This document shows, piece after piece, positions 17,119 through 27,650 of a DNA stretch of 64,000 nt. Every line of letters starts with the position of its first letter. The stretch's first letter is position 1. The stretch covers positions 806,001 to 870,000 of the forward strand of contig NZ_CP038231.1 in NCBI RefSeq assembly GCF_006542395.2, written 5' to 3'. The position numbers and the translations under genes are program-made. The notes below the pieces were generated by a model. That model was not told the origin of the DNA. It ran no database searches and worked only from the letters and a program-made list of their open reading frames with translations. This DNA comes from Formicincola oecophyllae. GTDB lineage: Bacteria; Pseudomonadota; Alphaproteobacteria; Acetobacterales; Acetobacteraceae.

Positions 17119-18129
17119 ATGGTCATGGCTTCATCACAGCGCCCATCCCCAACACCACCCCACGATCCCAATGCAGTGTCTGATGGAGCCCCATCCCAGG
17201 CAGCTCAGAGGGTAGACGCGCTTGGGGATTCTCTTGAAGAAGCTGGGCGTGGTGATAGTGGCGCGCCTGCTGAACAGGAAAGCGCGCTTAACAGGCGCAG
17301 CTTCAGCCTGCTTGGGGCAGCTGTGACAACAGGCGTTGGCCTGGCGGCGGCCCTGGCTGGCGGCGAGGTGACCTGGCGCCTTGCACATTGGGCCGATGAA
17401 CGCATGGCAGCCGATGGCCAATCCATGCCCAACAGCTTGGCCCCTGTGAAAGCAGCGCCCTACGTGCCGCGCTACTTCATTCCAGCAGAACTGGCTTTGG
17501 TTGAAGCCATGGCCGAACGTATTTTTCCTGAAAACGCTGATGGACCCGGCGCCAAGCAACTTGGCGTTGGGCCCTTCATCGATGGCCAGCTCTTCTCCCC
17601 CTGGGGGTTTGCGGCGCGCTGGTACATGAAAGGTCCCTTCGTTTCAGGTCCGCCCCAGCTGGGCTACCAGCTTCCCTGGACGCCACGCCAGCTTTACCGG
17701 CTGGCCTGCGGTGCGCTTGACAGGCATTGCCTTGCCCAAGAAGGGGTGGTTTTTGCGCGCCTGCCCCCAGAACGTCAGGACGCCGTCATCACTCTCCTTG
17801 AAGCAGGGGCACTCATGTTGGATGGCGTACCTGGCAAGGTCTTTTTCGAACTTGTGCGCGGCAATACCCTTGAAGGCGCTTTCGCTGACCCCCTCTATGG
17901 CGGTAACCGCCACATGGCAGGGTGGAAAATGTGCGGCTTCCCAGGAGCGCGAGCTGATTTCATGCTTTGGGTCAACCAAAATGGCGCCCCCTACCCCTTC
18001 GGTCCTGTCGCTATTCCGCCTTACCAGCATGTTCACGGCCTACATGAGGGAACCATGGTGATCGACATGCCCGTCCTCACATCAGACCTTGAGGAATATG
18101 ACGCTGACAACCCGGGGAACACCCCATGA
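17119..18129 (+). CDS. gluconate 2-dehydrogenase-type small (subunit 3) protein
   Basis: Small subunit of a periplasm-facing membrane-bound dehydrogenase, needed for export and stability of the flavin subunit. 336 residues with a long 57-residue N-terminal region before a twin-arginine signal (LNRRSFSLLGAAV, residues 57-69) and a hydrophobic stretch. The conserved segment FIPAELALVEAMAERIFPENADGPGAKQLGVGPFIDGQL and the WxxxGFPGARADF segment are typical of the Gluconate_2-dh3 family. Its stop overlaps the start of the flavoprotein gene as ATGA. By family precedent, it carries the folded flavin subunit through Tat. Confidence 0.88.
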   Translation: MVMASSQRPSPTPPHDPNAVSDGAPSQAAQRVDALGDSLEEAGRGDSGAPAEQESALNRRSFSLLGAAVTTGVGLAAALAGGEVTWRLAHWADERMAADGQSMPNSLAPVKAAPYVPRYFIPAELALVEAMAERIFPENADGPGAKQLGVGPFIDGQLFSPWGFAARWYMKGPFVSGPPQLGYQLPWTPRQLYRLACGALDRHCLAQEGVVFARLPPERQDAVITLLEAGALMLDGVPGKVFFELVRGNTLEGAFADPLYGGNRHMAGWKMCGFPGARADFMLWVNQNGAPYPFGPVAIPPYQHVHGLHEGTMVIDMPVLTSDLEEYDADNPGNTP

Positions 18130-19970
18130 GCCTGCCCCTTCCTGAAGATAACCAGCCCCTTGCCGCCATGCCGCGCAAAGCGGACGTGGTCATTGTAGGC
18201 AGTGGATGGGCAGGTTCCATCATGGCGCATCAGTTGCACAGGGCTGGCCTGTCCGTTGTGGTGCTTGAACGGGGCCCCATGCGTAAAACAGCCATTGACG
18301 GGGCCTACCCCTATTCAATTGATGAACTGCGCGCCAATGTGCGCAAGCGCCTTTTTGAAAACCTGGCCCCCCAGACCGTCACCATCCGTAACACCCCCCA
18401 CCAGCAGGCGTTGCCTTACAGGCAATTGGGAGCGTTCCTGCCTGGAACAGGCCTTGGCGGGGGCGGGTTGCACTGGGCTGGTTGCATGTTCCGTGCCATG
18501 CCAGATGACCTGCGCCTGCGCAGCGCCATCATTGAGCGCTATGGCCGCAAATTCATCCCTAAGGACATGAACCTGCAGGATTACGGCGTCACCTATGATG
18601 AGCTGGAGCCCTTTTTCAACCAAGCTGAATATGTGTTCGGCGCTTCAGGTGAAGCCTGGACAGTGCGCGGCAAGCGTGCAGGCAATGGCGACCCTTTCGC
18701 GCCAGACCGTTCCAAGCCTTTCCCCCTTCCCCCCCTGCGGGAAGTCTATTCAGCCGCCCTGTTCCGCAAAGGTGCAGCCGCCTGTGGCTACCACCCTTAT
18801 GTTATCCCAGCGGCCAATGCCTCCAGACCGTACACCAACAGCTATGGCTGCCAGCTGGGGCCATGCAACTTCTGTGGCTATTGCAGTGGCTATGATTGCT
18901 TCCTCTACTCCAAGGCCTCCCCCAACATCTGCATTTGGCCTGCCCTTTGGGGAAAAAAGAACTTCACCCTGCGCACGGACGCCCATGTCCTGAAGGTGGA
19001 TTTGGCTCGCTCTCCAGCTGGCCAAGGCTTGAAGGAAGCCAAGGCCGTTGAATGGTATGACGGGGAGACAGGCACCCATCAGCGCACAGAGGCAGGCATG
19101 GTCATCTTGGCCGGGTTCCAGCTGAGCAACGTCCACCTCATGCTGCTTTCAGGCATTGGCCAACCTTATGACCCTGTGCGCAACACAGGTGTTGTTGGGC
19201 GCAACTTCGTTTACCAAACCATTACGTCCTCACGCGTGTGGCTGCGGCCAGACCAGCACACCAACCAGTTCATCGGCGCAGGCGGCGGCGGTGTTGCGAT
19301 TGACGACTTCAATTGCACCAATTTCGACCATGGCCCGCTTGGCTTCATCGGTGGCAGCCCCATTTGGGTCAATCAATCAGGCCTCAAACCCATAGAGGCC
19401 ATGACGGGCGCTGGCGGCCATGGGCAGCCCCGTTGGGGAAGTGACTTCAAACACCAAGCGCTTGAGACCTACCGCCACTCCATTGGCATGGATGCCCATG
19501 GCAGCAACATGGCTTACCGCGATGTTTGGCTGGACCTTGACCCCACCTGGAAAAACGACTGGGGCCAGCCTTTGATGCGCATGACCTTCACATGGCATGA
19601 CAACGACATCCGCATGAACCGCTTCGTCACCAGCCACATCCCACGCATCGCCGAAGCCATGGGCGCAGTGCGTGTTGAGGTGGGCTCCCTCAAACCAGGG
19701 GAACCATTTGACGTCACCCAGTACAAGACCACCCATTTGGCGGGTGGCGCCGTCATGGGAACAGACCCACGCACAAGCGCCCTCAACCGTTACCTGCAGT
19801 GTTGGGATGTGCCCAATGTTTTCGTGGTGGGTTCAAACGCCTTTCCGCAAGGCATGGGCTACAACCCCACTGGCCTTGTCGCGGCGCTGGCTTACTGGAG
19901 CGCCCACCACATCGTGACGGACTACCTCAAAAATCCACGCCCCCTGTGCGGTAGGGGCGTTTCCTCATGA
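18126..19970 (+). CDS. GMC flavoprotein, large subunit of gluconate-type dehydrogenase
   Basis: Catalytic FAD subunit of a three-subunit membrane dehydrogenase oxidising a sugar acid or polyol in the periplasm. 614 residues. An N-terminal Rossmann motif VIVGSGWAGSIMAHQL is followed by LERG and, at the C-terminus, GTDPRTSALNRYLQCWDVPNVF and GYNPTGLVAALAYWSA (GMC_oxred_C). A cysteine cluster at residues 242, 247, 250, 253 and 258 (within GPCNFCGYCSGYDC) is typical of gluconate and 2-ketogluconate dehydrogenases and probably binds an iron-sulfur cluster. It has no signal of its own, in keeping with Tat hitch-hiking on the preceding subunit. Gluconate, 2-ketogluconate or sorbitol cannot be separated by eye. 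Confidence 0.92.
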   Translation: MSLPLPEDNQPLAAMPRKADVVIVGSGWAGSIMAHQLHRAGLSVVVLERGPMRKTAIDGAYPYSIDELRANVRKRLFENLAPQTVTIRNTPHQQALPYRQLGAFLPGTGLGGGGLHWAGCMFRAMPDDLRLRSAIIERYGRKFIPKDMNLQDYGVTYDELEPFFNQAEYVFGASGEAWTVRGKRAGNGDPFAPDRSKPFPLPPLREVYSAALFRKGAAACGYHPYVIPAANASRPYTNSYGCQLGPCNFCGYCSGYDCFLYSKASPNICIWPALWGKKNFTLRTDAHVLKVDLARSPAGQGLKEAKAVEWYDGETGTHQRTEAGMVILAGFQLSNVHLMLLSGIGQPYDPVRNTGVVGRNFVYQTITSSRVWLRPDQHTNQFIGAGGGGVAIDDFNCTNFDHGPLGFIGGSPIWVNQSGLKPIEAMTGAGGHGQPRWGSDFKHQALETYRHSIGMDAHGSNMAYRDVWLDLDPTWKNDWGQPLMRMTFTWHDNDIRMNRFVTSHIPRIAEAMGAVRVEVGSLKPGEPFDVTQYKTTHLAGGAVMGTDPRTSALNRYLQCWDVPNVFVVGSNAFPQGMGYNPTGLVAALAYWSAHHIVTDYLKNPRPLCGRGVSS

Positions 19971-21367
19971 AGGCGCGCATGGAAAAGCTCCGCACCATTA
20001 AATTGGGGCAGTCATTGTGGATGTTGCCAGCCCTGGTAGCAGCGCTTGCGGGGCCTGCGCAGGCGCAAAACCGCAAAACTCCGCCACCACCCCCAACCAC
20101 ACGCCAAGTCCAGCCAAACCATGAAGCCCTGGTGGCGGAAGGGGCCTATGTTGCCACCGCCAGCGACTGCTCAGCGTGTCACACCTTGGCAGGCCATGCC
20201 CCTTACAGCGGCGGGGTAGGATTCCCCCTGCCCATAGGCACCATCTATGCCCCCAACATAACGCCTGACCCACGCTACGGAATCGGCACTTACAACGAGC
20301 GTGACTTCGCCCGTGCCGTGCGTGAGGGCATCCTGCCCAATGGGGTCACGCTCTACCCCGCCATGCCCTACCCCTCCTACGCGCGGATGACAGACCACGA
20401 CATCCATGCGCTTTATGTTTATTTCCATGACGGCGTGAAGCCTGTGGCGCAGGCCACGCCTGCCAACACGCTGCCATGGCCGCTTTCCATGCGCTGGCCC
20501 TTGACCATATGGCGCTGGCTGTTCGCGCCGACCCCCCGCCAGGCAGCACGCGCCACGGCAGCCGGCATGGGAACGCCCCAGCTCAAACGCGGCGCCTATC
20601 TTGTGGAAGGCCCTGGCCATTGTGGCGCCTGCCACACGCCACGCAGCTTGTTTCTGGCGGAAAAGGCGCTGACCCCCCAGGGGGGGGACAGTTACCTCTC
20701 AGGGGGACAGGTCATTGATGGCTGGCTGGCCCCCTCCTTGCGCGGCGGCAACCGCACTGGTCTGGGGCGCTGGAGCGTTGATGACATCGTGACGTTCCTG
20801 CGCACTGGACGCGCCGCGCCAGGGGCCGCTTTTGGCAGCATGACGCCCGTCATCACCCACAGCACCCATGCCATCCACCCTGAAGATCTGAAGGCCATGG
20901 CGGTTTTCCTGAAAACACTGCCTGCCGCCCACCACCACAAGCCATGGCACTATGACCCCCAGGCGCTGATAGCGGTCCAGCAAGGGCGCCTGACCAGCAA
21001 AGGCGCCCAGATTTACCAGGACCGCTGCGCCGCTTGCCATGGCACGGATGGGCGCGGCTTCACAACAGACGGCATGAGCGTGTTCCCGCCTTTAGCCGGT
21101 AACCCCGTGGTGCTCTCACGCAACCCCATTTCCCTTGTCCACATCGTGCAGTCAGGCGCTGCCACCCAACAACTGCCAGAGAGCCCCTCAGGCTTTGCCA
21201 TGCCCGCTTATGGTGAACGGCTGAGCTATGAGGAGATCGCCGCTGTGTTGACCTACATCAGAAAAAGCTGGGGCAACCATGGCCATACCGTCAGTGAAGC
21301 CAAGGTGCGCAGGCTGGCACGTTCAGCCCCCCCTTCGCCCACATCAGCGGAACTGCCCAAAAACTGA
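19967..21367 (+). CDS. triheme cytochrome c subunit of the membrane dehydrogenase
   Basis: Electron-transfer subunit passing electrons from the flavin subunit to ubiquinone at the periplasmic face. 466 residues with a Sec signal peptide (LWMLPALVAALAGPAQAQ) and three CxxCH heme sites, at residues 68-72 (CSACH), 219-223 (CGACH) and 354-358 (CAACH). Overall pattern matches the cytochrome c subunit of gluconate, alcohol and sorbitol dehydrogenases of acetic acid bacteria. The start overlaps the stop of the flavoprotein gene as ATGA. A C-terminal amphipathic tail, rather than a full membrane helix, follows the last domain. Confidence 0.93.
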   Translation: MKARMEKLRTIKLGQSLWMLPALVAALAGPAQAQNRKTPPPPPTTRQVQPNHEALVAEGAYVATASDCSACHTLAGHAPYSGGVGFPLPIGTIYAPNITPDPRYGIGTYNERDFARAVREGILPNGVTLYPAMPYPSYARMTDHDIHALYVYFHDGVKPVAQATPANTLPWPLSMRWPLTIWRWLFAPTPRQAARATAAGMGTPQLKRGAYLVEGPGHCGACHTPRSLFLAEKALTPQGGDSYLSGGQVIDGWLAPSLRGGNRTGLGRWSVDDIVTFLRTGRAAPGAAFGSMTPVITHSTHAIHPEDLKAMAVFLKTLPAAHHHKPWHYDPQALIAVQQGRLTSKGAQIYQDRCAACHGTDGRGFTTDGMSVFPPLAGNPVVLSRNPISLVHIVQSGAATQQLPESPSGFAMPAYGERLSYEEIAAVLTYIRKSWGNHGHTVSEAKVRRLARSAPPSPTSAELPKN

Positions 21368-21391
21368 GGTTAACCCCTTCACGGCCAACGG

Positions 21392-21838
21392 TCAGATCAC
21401 AAAGGCTATGGGTTCCTCCGTGGCTGGCTTGAGGCCAGCTTTGCGCGCCTTGATCACCATGTCATCCAATGTGGTGGTGGCTAGGAGCTTCTTCACGCTG
21501 TCATTCAGTCCCTCCCACACAGGCACCATAACCACCTGGAACAAGCTGTCTTGGCGTGGCCTGCTCAACGGCGTTTGGGTGCTGACGCAGTCAGCGATGT
21601 TCTCAAGGGTGATGAGCCTGGCTGAACGCGCTAGGCGGTAACCACCCCTGGGACCACGCACACTTGAAAGCAAGCCACAGCGGGCCAGGCTTTGCAGAAT
21701 GGGTTCTATGCCGCGCCGTTGCAGTCCCCCACGCGCAGCAATGTCGGAACCACTGACTACCCCCTCACGCCCACCATGGAAAGCGATGTCAAGCATGATG
21801 GCCAGCGCCGTGAGCACGCGTTCATTTTTTATGAGCAT
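21392..21838 (-). CDS. Rrf2 family transcriptional regulator, probable cysteine-metabolism repressor
   Basis: A 148-residue winged-helix regulator. The N-terminus MLIKNERVLTALAIMLDIAF and the wing RGPRGGYRLARSARLITLENI are typical Rrf2 elements. The three-cysteine cluster used by IscR and NsrR to hold an iron-sulfur centre is absent; only two isolated Cys occur (in LARCGLL and ADCVSTQ). That points to the CymR-like branch. It is divergent from cysK, and a perfect palindrome lies between the two. In Firmicutes CymR acts with CysK as a cysteine sensor, so a similar loop here is a reasonable hypothesis, not shown. Confidence 0.85.
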   Translation of the reverse strand: MLIKNERVLTALAIMLDIAFHGGREGVVSGSDIAARGGLQRRGIEPILQSLARCGLLSSVRGPRGGYRLARSARLITLENIADCVSTQTPLSRPRQDSLFQVVMVPVWEGLNDSVKKLLATTTLDDMVIKARKAGLKPATEEPIAFVI

Positions 21839-21880
21839 AGCTGCCAGATCCCATCAATAACGAGCAATGAATGTTGACGT

Positions 21881-21899
21881 GAACGCCAAGTTGGCGTTC
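21881..21899. promoter_or_regulatory. perfect palindrome, candidate Rrf2 operator
   Basis: GAACGCCAA and TTGGCGTTC are perfect inverted arms around a single G, 43 bases before the Rrf2 start and 124 before cysK. A TTGACG hexamer (21874-21879) and TATTAT (21901-21906) flank the site on the plus strand with a long 21-base spacing, so bound protein would cover the core promoter. Candidate autoregulatory and cysK operator. Confidence 0.55.
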
Positions 21900-22022
21900 C
21901 TATTATGCACGCGACAGCGGGGGATGGCCACATCCCACGATTGATTCACGTATTATGAGATGAACCCCTGTTTCTCAAGCCACCGTTTTTCAATCCCGCT
22001 TCATCCAGCCAGGAGAGCTGCC

Positions 22023-23033
22023 ATGACCCCTTCATCCCCATCCACCAACACGGCCTCCCCCCAACCTGCCAGTGCCACCTTCGCCAAACCACGCGGGCGG
22101 GTTTACGATTCCATTCTGGAAACGGTTGGCGGCACACCATTGGTGGCCGTGCCACACCTTTCCAAGAAAGAGGGCCTGAAAGCGCGCTTGCTGCTGAAAC
22201 TGGAATTTTTCAACCCGTTGGCGTCTGTCAAGGACCGTATTGGCGTGGCCATGCTCAAGGATGCTGAAGCCAAGGGCCTTATCACCCCAGGCAAAACCAC
22301 CATTGTGGAGCCAACGTCAGGCAACACGGGCATTGGCTTGACATTCGCTGGTGTGGCCATGGGTTACCCTGTTATTGTGGTCATGCCTGAAAGCGCCTCC
22401 ATTGAACGGCGCAAAATGATGGCCCTTATGGGGGCCAAGCTGGTGCTGACCCCAGCTGCTAAAGGCATGGCTGGCGCTATTGCCAAAGCTGATGAAATCG
22501 TCAGCCAAACCCCAGGCGCCTGGAGCGCTGGACAATTCGTCAATCAAGCCAACCCTGCCATTCATGAAGCCACCACAGCCCAGGAAATCTGGGTGGACAC
22601 CCACGGCACGGTTGATGGCGTCATTGGGGGCATTGGCACAGGTGGCACCTTAACGGGCATTGGCCGTGGATTGAAGAAACACAACCCCAACATCAAAATC
22701 ATTGGCATTGAGCCACGCGAAAGCGCTGTCCTGCATGGGGATGCCCCAGGCCCACACGGCATCCAGGGCCTGGGTGCGGGTTTCAAGCCAGACACGCTGG
22801 ACCTTGATTACGTTGACGAGGTGATGACGGTCTCCGAACAGGAGGCTCTTGCAACCGCCAGGATGAGCGCCCGCACTGAAGGCATTCCCATAGGTATTTC
22901 AGGGGGTGCAGCCCTTTACGCCGCCATGGAGGTAGCCCGTAAGCCTGAATGGGCTGGCAAGACCTTGGTGGCCATCATCCCCTCTTTCGCAGAGCGTTAC
23001 CTTTCCACCAAACTGTTTGATGAGGCAGCCTGA
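22023..23033 (+). CDS. cysK: cysteine synthase A (O-acetylserine sulfhydrylase)
   Basis: PLP enzyme joining sulfide and O-acetylserine. About 336 residues from the ATG at 22023, which has AGGAGAG upstream; the frame extends to 21960 without a ribosome site. The PLP lysine lies in NPLASVKDRIGVAM, and the substrate loop is EPTSGNTGIGL; the phosphate-binding GGIGTGGTLTG and the PIGISGGAALYA segment are also present. A 25-residue serine/proline-rich leader precedes the fold. Ends before a strong bidirectional terminator. Probably controlled by the divergent Rrf2 protein. Confidence 0.95.
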   Translation: MTPSSPSTNTASPQPASATFAKPRGRVYDSILETVGGTPLVAVPHLSKKEGLKARLLLKLEFFNPLASVKDRIGVAMLKDAEAKGLITPGKTTIVEPTSGNTGIGLTFAGVAMGYPVIVVMPESASIERRKMMALMGAKLVLTPAAKGMAGAIAKADEIVSQTPGAWSAGQFVNQANPAIHEATTAQEIWVDTHGTVDGVIGGIGTGGTLTGIGRGLKKHNPNIKIIGIEPRESAVLHGDAPGPHGIQGLGAGFKPDTLDLDYVDEVMTVSEQEALATARMSARTEGIPIGISGGAALYAAMEVARKPEWAGKTLVAIIPSFAERYLSTKLFDEAA

Positions 23034-23145
23034 CCTTTCACCAACCAACCCAGCTTGGCCTGGCAAAGGCGCCGTTCAGCGGCTAGGCCTGCAGGGATCA
23101 GGTACCATACATTTCTTGCAACACGACCATTGCAAGATCATTGCA

Positions 23146-23191
23146 GAATGACAAAAGGCCTTGCCCCCAGGGGCAAGGCCTTTTGTCATTC
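23146..23191. terminator. bidirectional terminator between cysK and atpC
   Basis: A perfect 22-base inverted repeat, 23146-23167 and 23170-23191, separated by two bases. The stem core is GGCCTTGCCCC paired with GGGGCAAGGCC, flanked by AAAA on the left and TTTT on the right, so it works as a hairpin followed by a T-run in both directions. It lies between converging cysK and the atp operon. A smaller inverted repeat, CTTGCAA (23115-23121)/TTGCAAG (23130-23136), sits just upstream. Confidence 0.85.
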
Positions 23192-23268
23192 TCAAACACA
23201 TCACCACAACCCAAAGCCCTCAAACTGGCCTTCCCCGCCCAAAACCGGTTGGGAAAGACCAAAGGACT

Positions 23269-23688
23269 TCAGTGCGCGTTAAGCGTGCGGGCCGTGTCAA
23301 TCTCCGCCTGGGCAACTTGGATCTGGTGGGTCAGGTCGTTGCGCTCCACAGGGGCGGCGTCAGGGCCTAGCTGGCTCCAGGCCAGTTCAAGATTATCAAG
23401 GCGCTTCTGGGCGTCATCAGCGTCAAGCTCTTCAAGCTTGCGCACTGAATCAGCCAAGATGATGCAATGGTCAGGCGCCATGTCCACAAAACCGCCGCTC
23501 ACAAAAAAGCGGTCAACGATCTTGTCGCCTTCATAGATGTCAATTACACCCCCGCGCAGATAAAGCATGACTGGCGCCATGCCGGGCATCGCGGCGATGT
23601 CCCCTTCACTGCCCGGGACAACCACCATGTCCGCCTCACGGCTGACACAGCGTTTCTCCGGGCTGACAATCTCAGCGCGCAGGGCCAT
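23269..23688 (-). CDS. atpC: F1 ATP synthase epsilon subunit
   Basis: Rotor subunit that links gamma to the c-ring and restrains ATPase activity. 139 residues: the N-terminal beta-sandwich begins ALRAEIVSPEKRCVSREADMVVVPGSEGDIAAMPGMAP, with FFVSGGFVDM, and the helical hairpin (ADDAQKRLDNLELAWSQ) closes the protein. Last gene of the F1 operon; four bases separate it from atpD. Ends before the shared terminator at 23146-23191. Confidence 0.95.
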   Translation of the reverse strand: MALRAEIVSPEKRCVSREADMVVVPGSEGDIAAMPGMAPVMLYLRGGVIDIYEGDKIVDRFFVSGGFVDMAPDHCIILADSVRKLEELDADDAQKRLDNLELAWSQLGPDAAPVERNDLTHQIQVAQAEIDTARTLNAH

Positions 23689-23692
23689 GAGC

Positions 23693-25177
<1,485 letters not shown>

Positions 25178-26095
25178 TCAGCTACCCACGACCTGGGCGC
25201 CCGAAATGATTTCGATCAGCTCCCTGGTGATGTTGGCCTGACGGGTGCGGTTGTAAGTCAGCGACAGGTCGTCAATGAACTTGTTGGCGTTGCGGCTGGC
25301 GTTGTCCATGGCGGTCATGCGCGCGCCCTGCTCGCCGGCAGCGCTGTCGAGAAGGGCAGAGTAAATCTGCACCTCCAGGTTGCGCGGCAGCAGTTCCGAC
25401 AGCAGCTCCTGTTCGCCCGGCTCGAAGTCGTAAAAGCTTTCGCCTTCGCCCTCATTGCCTGATGCCGCGCTGTTGCGGTTGTCGTTCTCAGCGCGCGGCA
25501 AGGGGACTAGGGGGGTTTCAGTGGGCGTCTGCGTCATGGCGTTGACGAACTGGCTTGAGAAGAGCGTGGCCGCGTCAATCTCGCCTTTGTTCAGCATGTC
25601 CGTAACATGGTGCGCAATGCGCTTGGCCAGGTCGAACGTGATGCCTTCCTTGCCGCCGCTGCTATCGTAGGTTTTGACGACAGCACCTGGGAATTCACGC
25701 TCGAACACAGCAGCGCCCTTGCGGCCAACCGGCACGAACTTAACGGTTTTGCCAGCAGCGGTCAGCGCATTCACATGGGCATGCACCATACGCATGAGGT
25801 TGGCATTGAACCCGCCCACCAGACCACGGTCTGAGGTGATGACAATAAGCAGGTGCACATTGTCATTGCCAGTGCCCACCAGCAAGCGTGGCAGGGTGGC
25901 AGGGTCTGCCCCCGCCATGCCGTTGGCCAGCTCGCCCATCATGGTGCGCATGGTCTGGGCGTAAGGCTGGGCGGCTTCGGTTTTGGTCTGGGCATGGCGC
26001 AGCTTGGAGGCCGCCACCATTTTCATCGCGTTCGTGATCTTGCCAGTGGATTTAACACTAGTAATGCGACCGCGCAGTTCCTTCAATGAAGCCAT
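25178..26095 (-). CDS. atpG: F1 ATP synthase gamma subunit
   Basis: Central shaft of F1. 305 residues, starting MASLKELRGRITSVKSTGKITNAMKMVAASKLR and ending in the matching C-terminal helix ASRNANKFIDDLSLTYNRTRQANITRELIEIISGA. A glycine/asparagine/glutamate-rich insert near the middle (RAENDNRNSAASGNEGEGES) lengthens it compared with E. coli and is common in alphaproteobacteria. Lies 10 bases downstream of atpA. Confidence 0.97.
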   Translation of the reverse strand: MASLKELRGRITSVKSTGKITNAMKMVAASKLRHAQTKTEAAQPYAQTMRTMMGELANGMAGADPATLPRLLVGTGNDNVHLLIVITSDRGLVGGFNANLMRMVHAHVNALTAAGKTVKFVPVGRKGAAVFEREFPGAVVKTYDSSGGKEGITFDLAKRIAHHVTDMLNKGEIDAATLFSSQFVNAMTQTPTETPLVPLPRAENDNRNSAASGNEGEGESFYDFEPGEQELLSELLPRNLEVQIYSALLDSAAGEQGARMTAMDNASRNANKFIDDLSLTYNRTRQANITRELIEIISGAQVVGS

Positions 26096-26105
26096 GGTTC
26101 AGTCC

Positions 26106-27650
26106 TCAGCCCTGGAAGCGCCGACCGAACCCGTCAAGAAAAGCCTTGAGCTTCTCTTCGGTTTCAGGCGTGAGCTTCTGCTCTGTTTTCAGGGAATCCA
26201 TGATGTCCTTCGCGTCACCATGGCGCAGTGAGGCAATCAAGGCATTCTCATAGGAGACCACCTGGTTGACGGGGACATTGTCCACGAAACCACGCGTGCC
26301 GGCATAAAGGATGACCACCTGCTCTTCAACGGAAAGCGGGGTGTGCGCAGGCTGCTTCAACAGCTCCACCATGCGCGCACCACGGTCAAGCAAGCGCTTG
26401 GTGGCCGGGTCCAGGTCAGAAGCGAACTGCGCAAAAGCCGCCATTTCGCGGTACTGCGCCAAGTCAAGCTTCATTTTACCAGCGACCTGCTTCATCATTT
26501 TGGTCTGAGCGGCAGAGCCCACGCGGGAAACGGAAAAGCCCACGTTCACAGCAGGGCGCACGCCTTTGTAGAACAGGTCCGTTTCCAGGAAGATCTGACC
26601 GTCCGTGATGGAGATCACGTTGGTGGGGATGTAGGCCGAGATGTCGCCAGCCTGGGTCTCAATAACGGGCAGGGCCGTCATGGTGCCGCCACCCAGTTCC
26701 TTGGAAAGGCGCGCAGCGCGTTCCAGCAGGCGGGAGTGGAGGTAGAACACATCCCCTGGGTAAGCTTCACGCCCTGGTGGGCGGCGCAGCAGCAGGGACA
26801 TCTGGCGGTAAGCCACCGCCTGCTTGGAGAGGTCATCGTAGCAGATGAGGGCGTTCATGCCGTTGTCGCGGAAATACTCGCCCATGGAGCTGGCGGAGTA
26901 AGGCGCCAGGTACTGCATGGAGGCGGAGTCAGACGCAGTAGCGGCCACAACGATGGAATAGTCCATGGCGCCGTTTTCAGTCAGCGTGCGCACAAGGTTG
27001 GCCACAGTGGAGCGTTTCTGCCCCACAGCCACATAGATGCAGAACATCTTGTCCTTGTCATCGCCGGCTTTGGCGTTGGCTTCCTTCTGGGCCAGCATGG
27101 AATCCACCAGGATGGTGGTCTTGCCGGTCTGGCGGTCACCAATCAGCAGCTCACGCTGGCCACGCCCGATTGGCACCAGGGCGTCAATGGCCTTGATGCC
27201 CGTCTGCATGGGCTGGGAAACAGACTGGCGCGCCATGATGCCTGGCGCCATGACTTCCGCATCGCGGTGCTCAGTGGCGTTAATGGGGCCACGGCCGTCA
27301 ATGGGGTTGCCCAGCGCGTCCACAACACGGCCAAGTAGTTCCTTGCCAACTGGCACCTGCACGATTTTGCGCGTGCGGGTGACGGTGTCGCCTTCGCTGA
27401 TGTCGTTGCCAGTGCCGAACACCACAACGCCCACACTGTCAGGCTCCAGGTTCAACGCCATGCCGCGCTCACCTGTGCGTTCGAACTCAACCAGCTCACC
27501 AGCCATCACGTTATCGAGGCCGTAAACGCGGGCGATGCCATCGCCAATGGACAGCACGGTGCCCGTTTCAGAAACGGTTTCCGGCTGATCGAAGCTCGCG
27601 ATCTGCTTCTTGAGAATGTCCGAAATCTCGGCGGGACGGATGTCCACCAT
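26106..27650 (-). CDS. atpA: F1 ATP synthase alpha subunit
   Basis: Non-catalytic nucleotide-binding subunit. About 514 residues from the ATG at 27650, which overlaps the atpH stop as TGATG; a GTG three bases earlier is possible. Key segments: [21 protein letters not shown], Walker [64 protein letters not shown] and [15 protein letters not shown]. Second gene of the F1 operon. No anomalies. Confidence 0.98.
   Translation of the reverse strand: MVDIRPAEISDILKKQIASFDQPETVSETGTVLSIGDGIARVYGLDNVMAGELVEFERTGERGMALNLEPDSVGVVVFGTGNDISEGDTVTRTRKIVQVPVGKELLGRVVDALGNPIDGRGPINATEHRDAEVMAPGIMARQSVSQPMQTGIKAIDALVPIGRGQRELLIGDRQTGKTTILVDSMLAQKEANAKAGDDKDKMFCIYVAVGQKRSTVANLVRTLTENGAMDYSIVVAATASDSASMQYLAPYSASSMGEYFRDNGMNALICYDDLSKQAVAYRQMSLLLRRPPGREAYPGDVFYLHSRLLERAARLSKELGGGTMTALPVIETQAGDISAYIPTNVISITDGQIFLETDLFYKGVRPAVNVGFSVSRVGSAAQTKMMKQVAGKMKLDLAQYREMAAFAQFASDLDPATKRLLDRGARMVELLKQPAHTPLSVEEQVVILYAGTRGFVDNVPVNQVVSYENALIASLRHGDAKDIMDSLKTEQKLTPETEEKLKAFLDGFGRRFQG

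Noticed and set aside
26343-27338. 331-codon plus-strand frame opposite atpA
   Set aside because: Antisense to a full-length, highly conserved gene; composition is the His/Gly-rich shadow of the atpA codons and no ribosome site fits.
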